From assembly GCF_014256275.1 (NCBI RefSeq), contig NZ_JACCFE010000002.1, forward strand, positions 5,374,001 to 5,438,000: 64,000 nt of DNA, read 5' to 3'. A model generated the notes under the pieces. That model saw nothing but the letters and a program-made list of their open reading frames with translations. It had not been told where the DNA came from and did no database searches. Positions 57,659 to 64,000 of the stretch are shown here, in pieces. The stretch comes from Rhodococcus sp. 4CII (GTDB lineage Bacteria > Actinomycetota > Actinomycetes > Mycobacteriales > Mycobacteriaceae). The position numbers were made by a program, and so were the translations under genes. Position 1 is the stretch's first letter. Each line of letters starts with the position of its first letter.

Positions 57659-59845
57659 TCACAGGCGCGACAGCGCATAGGCCTTCAGGTGCGCCACTTG
57701 CTCGGGATCGAGTGAGGGGCGCACCTTTTCGCGCGCCTCGGCCACGTCGGCCGCGGTGACGTCGGCGGCATCGATGTTCCGGCGCATGGCGGCCAGCGCG
57801 GCCTCCCGCAGCAATGCCGAGCAGTCGGCGGCCGAGTAGCCGTCGAGGTCGTGGGCCAGGGCGTCGAGGTCGACGTCGGTCGCGAGGGGGACCGCCTTGC
57901 CGGACGTCCGGAGAATCGCGCGGCGGGCGTCGCCGTCCGGCGGCGGCACGAACACCAGCCGCTCCAGGCGGCCGGGGCGCAGCAACGCCGGGTCGATCAG
58001 GTCGGGCCGGTTGGTGGCGCCGACGACCACGACGTCGCGGAGCGGCTCCACGCCGTCGAGTTCCGTGAGCAGCGACGCCACCACCCGATCGGACACCCCG
58101 GAATCGGAACTCTGGCCGCGCCGCGGGGCCAGCGCGTCCACCTCGTCGAGGAAGATCAGCGACGGCGCCGAATCGCGCGCCCGCTGAAACAATTCGCGAA
58201 CGGCTTTCTCGGATGCGCCCACCCACTTGTCCATCAGCTCGGCGCCCTTGACGGCGTGCACACTGAGGTGTCCTGAACTGGCCAGTGCACGAACGAGATA
58301 GGTCTTGCCGCAACCGGGCGGACCGTAGAGCAGCACGCCGCGCGGGGGATCGACGCCGAGGCGGGCGAACGAATCCGGATGCTGCAGCGGCCACAGGACC
58401 GCCTCGGTCAGCGCCTGCTTCGTCTCCACCATGTCGCCGACGTCGTCGAGGGTGACGCTGCCGATCGCGAGTTCCTCGCTGCCCGACCTCGACAGCGGAC
58501 GGATGACGTCGAGGGCGCCGAGCAGATCGTCCTGCGTCAGCGCCGGGTCGACCGGCTTCCTGGCGGCACGCGAGGCGGCACGGAGCGCGGCTTCGCGGCA
58601 CAGCGCGGCGAGGTCGGCGACGACGAACCCGGGTGTGCGGGCCGCGATCGCATCGAGGGTGACGCCGTCGGTGGGGACCTTCCTCAGGAGCAGTTCGAGG
58701 AGTGCCCTGCGGGTGGAGCCGTCGGGCAGAGTCAGCGCGAGTTCGCGGTCGCAGAGGTCCTGCCCGCGGAGCCGGGCGTCGATCGAGTCGGGGTGCGCCG
58801 ACGTCGCGACGAACGCGACCCCGACGGTGTCGACCGCGCGGCGGAGTTGTTCGACGACGAGCGCCGCCACCGGTTCGGGGGTGGCCGGCAGCAGAGCGTC
58901 GATGTCGGTGATCAGGAGGACGCCACCGCCGCGGATCTCCTCCACCGCGGCCGTGACCCGCTGCAACCGCGAATCAGCCTCCAGCGCTCCTGCACTCGGA
59001 CCGTCGAGTTCGACGACCGGCCGGGACGCGAGCACCGCACGGGCGAGCGTCGCCTTCCCGACGCCGGCGGGCCCGGTCACCAGGACCCCCAGATGGGGCG
59101 AGGCGCCGAGTTTCCGGAGCAGTTCGGGTTCGTCGAGCGCCAGCCCCAGCCACTCGGTGAGTTTGGCCGCCTGGGTTTGCGCTCCGACGAGGTCTTCGAC
59201 CGGGACCGGGGGAAGGTCCTGGGCGGCCGGGACCGGCGGCGGCGCGGACAGCCGGGACGGCGACACGGACACCGTGGGCCGCACCCCTTCACCCCAGCGG
59301 ACGGCGGTGTTCGGCTGCACGCTCACCGGACCACCGGCGGGGTCGACCCCGGTCACGGTGAGCAACTCGGAGGTCCAGGCGACGCCGAACGTGCGGGACA
59401 GTGCCTGCGTCGCCGGCGCGGTGCTGGTTCCGGGGCCGAGGTCTCGGGGGAGGAGCGATACGGTGTCGCCGACGGTGAGGACCTTCCCGAGCAGGGCATG
59501 GCGGAGGGTGACGTCGGAGATGGAATTGACGGCCAGTGCGGAGCCGCTGACCGTCACCGTCTTCCCGCCGTACACCGTCACCGGGGTCACGACGACGGTG
59601 CTGTTCTCGGTCAGTCCCGCGTTGGAGAGTGTCACGTCGTCGAGGAGCGCGGTCCCGGTGGGGGTTCCGGCCGGTGCGCGACCGGCGACCGCGGCGGTGC
59701 GGCGCGCGCCGACGAGGGCGATCGCGTCCCATTCGCGGAGGCCGAGCGCGGCGAGGGCTTCCGGATGCAGCCGCACCACACCGCGCCGGGTGTCGGCGGC
59801 CGAGGTGTTCAGTCGGACTGTGAGCGCGAGTTCCGGTGAGGTCAC
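57659..59845 (-). CDS. Cdc48-like tandem AAA ATPase (Rv0435c-like)
   Basis: 728 aa from GTG 59845. The N-terminal ~200 residues form a CDC48 N-domain-like double-psi barrel (VRLHPEALAALGLREWDAIA). AAA domain D1 (about 240-420) has GPAGVGKATLARAV, where the Walker A Thr/Ser is Ala, and LLITDIDALLP, where the Walker B Glu is missing. AAA domain D2 (about 470-715) is intact: GPPGCGKTYLVRALA, LIFLDEVDALAPRRGQ, VVVGATNRPDLIDPALLRPG. D2 should do the ATP hydrolysis, D1 probably binds or stabilises. It likely unfolds proteins or remodels membrane-linked substrates. It is third gene of psd-pssA-ATPase. Confidence 0.9.
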   Translation of the reverse strand: MTSPELALTVRLNTSAADTRRGVVRLHPEALAALGLREWDAIALVGARRTAAVAGRAPAGTPTGTALLDDVTLSNAGLTENSTVVVTPVTVYGGKTVTVSGSALAVNSISDVTLRHALLGKVLTVGDTVSLLPRDLGPGTSTAPATQALSRTFGVAWTSELLTVTGVDPAGGPVSVQPNTAVRWGEGVRPTVSVSPSRLSAPPPVPAAQDLPPVPVEDLVGAQTQAAKLTEWLGLALDEPELLRKLGASPHLGVLVTGPAGVGKATLARAVLASRPVVELDGPSAGALEADSRLQRVTAAVEEIRGGGVLLITDIDALLPATPEPVAALVVEQLRRAVDTVGVAFVATSAHPDSIDARLRGQDLCDRELALTLPDGSTRRALLELLLRKVPTDGVTLDAIAARTPGFVVADLAALCREAALRAASRAARKPVDPALTQDDLLGALDVIRPLSRSGSEELAIGSVTLDDVGDMVETKQALTEAVLWPLQHPDSFARLGVDPPRGVLLYGPPGCGKTYLVRALASSGHLSVHAVKGAELMDKWVGASEKAVRELFQRARDSAPSLIFLDEVDALAPRRGQSSDSGVSDRVVASLLTELDGVEPLRDVVVVGATNRPDLIDPALLRPGRLERLVFVPPPDGDARRAILRTSGKAVPLATDVDLDALAHDLDGYSAADCSALLREAALAAMRRNIDAADVTAADVAEAREKVRPSLDPEQVAHLKAYALSRL

Positions 59846-59872
59846 GCCGTCGAGCCTACGTGCGGGAGCGTC

Positions 59873-60736
59873 CTACCGGGCCCGGGGACGGCGCAGTCCG
59901 AGCCGTGCGGCCGAGCGCTTGCCGCGGGCGTCGGGCTGACGCCGGATGGCGCGTCGTTCGGCGGGTTTGATGTCCCACGTCTCGGGCCGCGCCGCCACCC
60001 ACCGCTTCGAACGGACCGCGAACGGAATGTGCGCGAGGTACACCGCCACGAGCGCGATCAGCAGGATGTACGGGTAGGTGACCAGGGCCGCCGCCGCGAG
60101 CGCGACGAGGACGAGGAGACCGGCCGCCATGTGGGGGGGTACCGACACCGTCTTCAGCGCGAGGGTGGGGATGCGGCTGACGATCAGTGCGGCGGAGAGC
60201 ACGGTCCATGCCACGACGACGGGATACGACGACCACCAGCCGTCGCCCCACTGCGCGGCGGCGGCCAGCGGCGCCAGCGCGACCAGCGCGCCTGCCGGTG
60301 CGGGCACCCCGGTGAAGTACTCGTTGGTGTAGCCCGGCGCGTCGTCCTCGTCGAGGAGGGTGTTGAACCGCGCGAGTCGCAGCACGATGCTGACCGCGTA
60401 GATGAGCGCGATGATCCAGCCGAAGCTCTGCCCGTCCAGCAGTGTGACGTAGAGGACGAGGGCCGGGGCGACGCCGAACGAGATGGAATCGGCCAGCGAA
60501 TCCAGTTCGGCGCCCATCTTGCTGGTGGCGTCGAGCAGACGGGCGATGCGCCCGTCGAGCGAATCGAGCACCGCGGCGGCGCCGATCATCGCCAGTGCCG
60601 TCCCCAGGTCTTCGTCGAGCGCGAACTTGACGGCGGACAGTCCCGCACACAGGGCGAGGATCGTGACCACGCTCGGCAGGAGCCGAACAGCTTGCTGGGG
60701 TCGTCCTCGCCGCTGCTGCTTCGCGTTGGCGATCAC
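59873..60736 (-). CDS. pssA: CDP-diacylglycerol-serine O-phosphatidyltransferase
   Basis: 287 aa from GTG 60736, overlapping the psd stop by 4 bp. It is a CDP-alcohol phosphotransferase with DSLDGRIARLLDATSKMGAE followed by LDSLAD, which gives D-x2-DG-x2-AR-x8-G-x3-D-x3-D. About eight membrane helices and a basic C-terminal tail (RRAIRRQPDARGKRSAAR). It makes phosphatidylserine, which Psd then decarboxylates to phosphatidylethanolamine. Order and coupling as in Mtb Rv0436c-Rv0437c. Confidence 0.95.
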   Translation of the reverse strand: MIANAKQQRRGRPQQAVRLLPSVVTILALCAGLSAVKFALDEDLGTALAMIGAAAVLDSLDGRIARLLDATSKMGAELDSLADSISFGVAPALVLYVTLLDGQSFGWIIALIYAVSIVLRLARFNTLLDEDDAPGYTNEYFTGVPAPAGALVALAPLAAAAQWGDGWWSSYPVVVAWTVLSAALIVSRIPTLALKTVSVPPHMAAGLLVLVALAAAALVTYPYILLIALVAVYLAHIPFAVRSKRWVAARPETWDIKPAERRAIRRQPDARGKRSAARLGLRRPRAR

Positions 60737-61446
60737 GGCAGTTGTGCGATGACGGTCTCGGCGCCGATCGTCCGCTGGCCCCGCTCGGCGAGCAACGTGG
60801 TGCCCGCCGGGAAGTAGGTGTCGACGCGGGAGCCGAACCGGATCAGGCCGTACGTGTCGCCGATCGGGAGGGTGTCGCCGACCTTGGCGTCGCAGACGAT
60901 CCGGCGGGCGAGCAGCCCGGCGATCTGCACGACGGCGACATCGTGCCCCTCGGCGGTGTGCAGCAGCATGCTGTTGCGCTCGTTGACCTCGCTGGCGTCG
61001 GCGAGGTCGGCGGAGAGGAACCGGCCTGCCCGGTGGACGACCTTCTTCACCTCGCCGCCCACGGGGCTGCGCTGGACGTGCACGTCGAGCACGGACAGGA
61101 AGATGCTGACCCGGGGGAGCGGTTCGCTGCCCATGTCCAGTTCGGACGGGGGGACCGCGGAGTCGACGAGCGCGACCTCACCGTCGGCGGGTGCAACCGC
61201 GACACCGACTCGGTTCGGCGGAACGCGGTGCGGGTGCCGGAAGAACGCGGCGCAGGCGGCGGCCGAGGTCAGCGCCCCGCGCCGGACCCACTTGCGCTTG
61301 CGCCCGACGAGCGCCACACCGAGTGGTGCGAGGACGAAGGGCAGCCCGGCCGGATGCAGGGGCGGAACTGCTCCGCGGACCAGGTCGACGATGTGCCCGA
61401 CGCTCGTGGGTTGCGGGGTTCCGGGGGGTGTGGGCTTGCGTGCCAC
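60733..61446 (-). CDS. psd: Phosphatidylserine decarboxylase proenzyme
   Basis: 237 aa from GTG 61446, with GAGGAG just upstream. One N-terminal hydrophobic region (about 25-45), then FFRHPHRVPPNRVGVAVAPADGE, SIFLSVLDVHVQRSPVGG, and the self-cleavage site GLIRFGSRVD near the C-terminus, where the Ser becomes the pyruvoyl group. The short form and FGS motif are those of the archaeal/actinobacterial type II-like PSD-A group. It is first gene of the operon. Confidence 0.95.
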   Translation of the reverse strand: MARKPTPPGTPQPTSVGHIVDLVRGAVPPLHPAGLPFVLAPLGVALVGRKRKWVRRGALTSAAACAAFFRHPHRVPPNRVGVAVAPADGEVALVDSAVPPSELDMGSEPLPRVSIFLSVLDVHVQRSPVGGEVKKVVHRAGRFLSADLADASEVNERNSMLLHTAEGHDVAVVQIAGLLARRIVCDAKVGDTLPIGDTYGLIRFGSRVDTYFPAGTTLLAERGQRTIGAETVIAQLP

Positions 61447-61509
61447 GGGCTCCTCTAACTGTGTCGGACGAACGTGCTGCTGCGCGCCATCGCACAGCGC
61501 ACTCACAGA

Positions 61510-61874
61510 TTACGTGAGCGCTACCGGCTGCAACGGCATCAGGAGAGAGTACGCACTCGCGCGGTCCGATGTGTGAACGGATCGTGGCCGGATGGCGAGG
61601 GGAGCGATGGGACCGGTCACGTCGAACGTCAGCTGCTCGCCCGGCAGCGCGTCGACGGTCTCGAGCAGAAAACCCGCGTTCACCTGCACATGGAAGCGCG
61701 CGTCCGGCGCCTCGCCGCGGTTGCCGACGACCATCTCGTCGGACGTCGAGCAGGTGGTGAATTCTCGTCAGTGGCGCATCGCGGCGACGAGGACGGCCTT
61801 GTCGTAGAACCGGAGGGCGCTGACCGACGGGCGGACGCCCGCGCGAGTTCGCCGATGCTGAGCACGTCCCTCAC
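61510..61874 (-). pseudogene. Decayed MerR regulator with DnaN-like C-terminal domain
   Basis: The minus strand begins MRDVLSIGELARAS, a MerR helix-turn-helix start, then shifts frame and continues VSALRFYDKAVLVAAMRH before an in-frame TGA. Further on the same frame reads FHVQVNAGFLLETVDAL, LTFDVTGPIAPLAIRP and SLLMPLQP, the C-terminal signature of the DNA polymerase III beta-clamp domain fused to some actinobacterial MerR proteins. Most of the middle is missing. Frameshift, stop and deletion together make it a pseudogene. Confidence 0.7.
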
Positions 61875-62074
61875 TCTGCCCCGTCCGTCCGACACTCGGA
61901 CGCGTCGAGGTCGGCGCGGAGCCGGGAGGCATGGTGCTGCCGGGTCCGGTCGTCGGTCAGCGGCGTCGAGGGCTCCCACACCTCCTCGAAGATGCGCCGG
62001 GCCCCCCGGTCACCTGCCACTGCCAGTTCCCGACCCTGCGCGATCCTCGCCATGACGGCGTCCGGTGTGTTCAT
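61871..62074 (-). pseudogene. Truncated TPR-like hypothetical protein remnant
   Basis: 67 aa. VMARIAQGRELAVAGDRGAR and RIFEEVWE look like the start of an actinobacterial tetratricopeptide-type protein. PLTDDRTRQHHASRLRADLD resembles a later segment of the same proteins, so an internal deletion is likely. It lies directly upstream of the MerR remnant and in the same direction (4-bp overlap). It could be an intact small gene instead. Confidence 0.45.
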
Positions 62075-62108
62075 GCCGGGAACGCGGAGGCCTCGACCAG
62101 GTTCGGGG

Positions 62109-62567
62109 TCAAGCTTTGCGCTCGGCCTCCGATTTGATGCGGGCGAGGGTGGTGTTCATGCCGTTCACGAGGTCGACCTCGAAGTCGTCATTGCCGCCGA
62201 GGACGGTCTTGACCAGGAACTGCGACACCTTGGACGTTCCGGTCGGCGCTTCGCGGCGTTCGGTGACCTTGGTTCCGTCGGCCGTGGGCTCGAGTTCGTA
62301 CGACCAGATGGTGCGGTTCTCGAGGATGCGGAATGCGATGGACTTGTTGGGCTGGAACTTCACGACCTTCGACGTGGTCGGCCAGACGAGGAAGCCCTTG
62401 CGGTTGATGTTGACGGTCTTCGTGCCCTCCTCGACGACGCCGCCGAGGATGCGCATCTTGCGGCACTGGGGGCTCCATTCGCCCATCCGGTTCAGATCCG
62501 ACACGACGGCCCACACGTCTTGCGGGGTCGCGGCGATGTCGATGCTTGCTTCGAGGGTGTTTGCCAT
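62109..62567 (-). CDS. SRPBCC (polyketide cyclase/dehydrase-like) family protein
   Basis: 152 aa from ATG 62567, with GGAGACAGCC upstream. START/Bet v1-like fold: EASIDIAATPQDVWAVVSDL, MGEWSPQCRKMRILGG, WPTTSKVVKFQPNKSIAFRI and TIWSYELEPTADGTKVTERR. Such proteins bind hydrophobic ligands or act as cyclases/dehydratases; in mycobacteria many copies of unknown role exist. No neighbouring pathway indicates a ligand. The frame is open further upstream to 62777, but those residues do not look coding. Confidence 0.82.
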   Translation of the reverse strand: MANTLEASIDIAATPQDVWAVVSDLNRMGEWSPQCRKMRILGGVVEEGTKTVNINRKGFLVWPTTSKVVKFQPNKSIAFRILENRTIWSYELEPTADGTKVTERREAPTGTSKVSQFLVKTVLGGNDDFEVDLVNGMNTTLARIKSEAERKA

Positions 62568-63042
62568 CGGCTGTCTCCAGTCAGGAACGTGGTACGAACG
62601 GTAACAATTACTTTTGCACCATCGTAGGGGTTCAGGAGAGGACGGTGTGCGGTAGGTCACTGAATTTCTCGTCCGACCCCGGTTTTCCAGCGCTTCCGCG
62701 CGCCTCACCGAAACCGTGTAACCAAAGGGGCACGATGGGCGATGAGTCAATAGCGCGGCGAAAAGTCGCGGGTGCAATGGCGCAATGGAAAGTTGTCGAG
62801 TCGGTGTTCGGAAGTGATCGGTCGTGAATGTTCATTCGATCCTGCGGTGGGACCGCAGCCCTCTCCCTCTACTCGAATCAGCCCGATTGCAAGGACGTCC
62901 GTCCTCGTGGCCGAGTGAAAAACTCGAACGTCTCATGACGCCGCGCGAAATCGAGGAAGCTCTCCGCGGCCGTCTCTGAGACGGCGTCGTCGCTCCCGCA
63001 ATCTCGTCACTCACCCACCGGACTCGGGGGACACTGGGTGAT
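62568..63042. other. Intergenic region before hutH, no confident gene
   Basis: 475 bp with lower GC than its surroundings and no convincing ORF. It holds the promoter of the SRPBCC gene (minus) and of hutH (plus), a perfect 15-bp palindrome CCGTCTCTGAGACGG (62970-62984), and a short coding-like minus-strand stretch ending at 62878 (ESFLDFARRHETFEFFTRPR) with no start codon, possibly a gene remnant. Confidence 0.5.
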
Positions 63043-64000
63043 GTGGGAACCGCAGAGTCCGTCGTCGTCGGAACCGGGGCGCTCGCCGCCGAAGACGTGA
63101 TCCGGGTGGCGCGTCTCGGCGCCCCGGTCCGGATCGCAGCGGACGCGATGTCAGCGATGGCGGAGTCCCGGAAGCGCATCGAGGCGTTGGCGGGGGACCC
63201 GAGGCCGGTGTATGGGGTGTCGACGGGTTTCGGGGCGCTCGCGACCCGGCACATTCCCTGGGCGCGGCGGGCGCAGTTGCAGCGCAGCCTGATCCGCTCG
63301 CATGCCGCCGGCAGTGGTCCGGAGGTGGAGCGGGAGGTGGTGCGGGCGTTGATGTTGTTGCGGTTGTCGACGCTGGCGACGGGCCGGACCGGGGTGCGGC
63401 CGGAGGTGGCGCAGGTGTATGCGTCGTTGTTGTCGTCGGGGATCACGCCGGTGGTGCACGAATACGGCAGCCTCGGGTGCTCCGGCGACCTGGCGCCGCT
63501 CGCCCATGTGGCGCTCGCGGTGATCGGCGAGGGCACGGTCCGGGACGCGGACGGCGAACTGGTGCCGGCCGGGGCGGCGTTGTCCGCCGCCGGGATCGCG
63601 CCGGTGGTGTTGGCGGAGAAGGAGGGGTTGGCGCTGATCAACGGCACCGACGGCATGCTCGGGATGCTGGTGCTGGCGTGTCACGATCTGCGTCGGTTGC
63701 TGTCGCTGGCCGATGTGACGGCGTCGATGAGCGTGGAGGGGTTGCTCGGCACCGACAAGGTGTTCGCCGCGGAGCTGCAGGCGCTGCGGCCCCACCCCGG
63801 GCAGGCGGCGGCGGCGGCGAACATGGTCCGGTTGCTGGCGGGCTCGGAGATCGTGCAAAGCCATGCCAACCCGAGTTGCACGGTCGTGCAGGACGCGTAC
63901 TCGCTGCGGTGTGCCCCGCAGGTCGCGGGCGCGGCGCGGGACACCCTCGCGCACGCGGAGCGGGTGGCGGGCTGGGAGTTGGCGAGTGCGGTCGACAACC
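63043..64000 (+). CDS. hutH: Histidine ammonia-lyase (3' truncated by window)
   Basis: The frame opens at GTG 63043 (MGTAESVVVGTGALAAEDVI) and is still open at 64000, about 319 codons of the usual ~510. PAL/HAL family motifs: YGVSTGFGALATRHIP, LQRSLIRSHAAGSG, EYGSLGCSGDLAPLAH, KEGLALINGTDGMLG and QDAYSLRCAPQV. The MIO prosthetic group forms from the tripeptide in GCSGDLAP, which is Cys-Ser-Gly rather than Ala-Ser-Gly. It deaminates histidine to urocanate, the first step of histidine use. Codons are rich in GTG, TTG and CGG at 63300-63450. Confidence 0.92.
   Translation, partial: MGTAESVVVGTGALAAEDVIRVARLGAPVRIAADAMSAMAESRKRIEALAGDPRPVYGVSTGFGALATRHIPWARRAQLQRSLIRSHAAGSGPEVEREVVRALMLLRLSTLATGRTGVRPEVAQVYASLLSSGITPVVHEYGSLGCSGDLAPLAHVALAVIGEGTVRDADGELVPAGAALSAAGIAPVVLAEKEGLALINGTDGMLGMLVLACHDLRRLLSLADVTASMSVEGLLGTDKVFAAELQALRPHPGQAAAAANMVRLLAGSEIVQSHANPSCTVVQDAYSLRCAPQVAGAARDTLAHAERVAGWELASAVDN

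Noticed and set aside
62632..62835. Small ORFs in the gap before hutH
   Set aside because: No ribosome binding site, no family motif, and codon positions do not look coding.

Overview
The window is high-GC actinobacterial chromosome from a mycolic-acid-containing genus, most likely Rhodococcus or a close relative. The evidence is an antigen-85-type mycolyltransferase, F420-dependent glucose-6-phosphate dehydrogenase (fgd), the pknG/glnH/glnX signalling set, and a gene order from fgd to psd that matches the Mycobacterium tuberculosis Rv0407-Rv0437 region as I remember it. The genus call is inference; no 16S gene or other definitive marker is present.

Region 1 (1-17272, + strand) is the 3' part of a hybrid polyketide/nonribosomal peptide cluster. 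It reads: end of an upstream carrier-protein enzyme; a KS / vestigial AT / ACP / C protein; a 3-hydroxyacyl-CoA dehydrogenase; and a large NRPS with the order degenerate C-A-PCP-E, C-A-PCP, C-A-PCP-TE. The NRPS frame is broken twice. One extra G lies in a G-rich tract near 11340, and a 207-bp insertion starts at about 13915. Removing both restores one frame of about 3831 aa. Its first two A domains are almost identical at DNA level and have an extreme G/T-rich coding strand, unlike everything around them.

Region 2 (17228-24692) holds a mycolyltransferase, a DUF202 membrane protein, fgd, a small hypothetical gene, two gene remnants lying back to back (acyltransferase and HNH endonuclease), a deazaflavin-dependent nitroreductase-family gene, and pta-ackA.

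Region 3 (24696-45318) is the conserved housekeeping block: pknG-glnH-glnX (minus strand), mutT-like, thiE, a TPP riboswitch with thiO-thiS-thiG, an ABC exporter pair, a lipoprotein M28 peptidase, a class III cyclase, thiD-thiC with a second TPP riboswitch, two tandem small acetyltransferases, a membrane protein with a palindromic operator, xthA, a GNAT gene, def, a DUF3263 gene and a LytR_C gene.

Region 4 (45392-64000) has a sodC lipoprotein, a carboxylate-amine ligase, a PAP2 membrane protein, a complete Mrp/Mnh Na+/H+ antiporter operon (mnhA/B fused, C, D, E, F, G, all with 4-bp overlaps), a NUDIX gene, a polytopic membrane protein, an isocitrate lyase/PEP mutase-family gene, a psd-pssA-Cdc48-like ATPase operon, two decayed genes (MerR/DnaN-like and TPR-like), a SRPBCC gene, and the start of hutH running off the right end.

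No tRNA, rRNA, CRISPR array, integrase or transposase was recognised. The most unusual part is the NRPS: duplicated G-rich A-domain cassettes, a frameshift in a potential G-quadruplex, an inserted 207-bp segment, and several domains with altered catalytic motifs.
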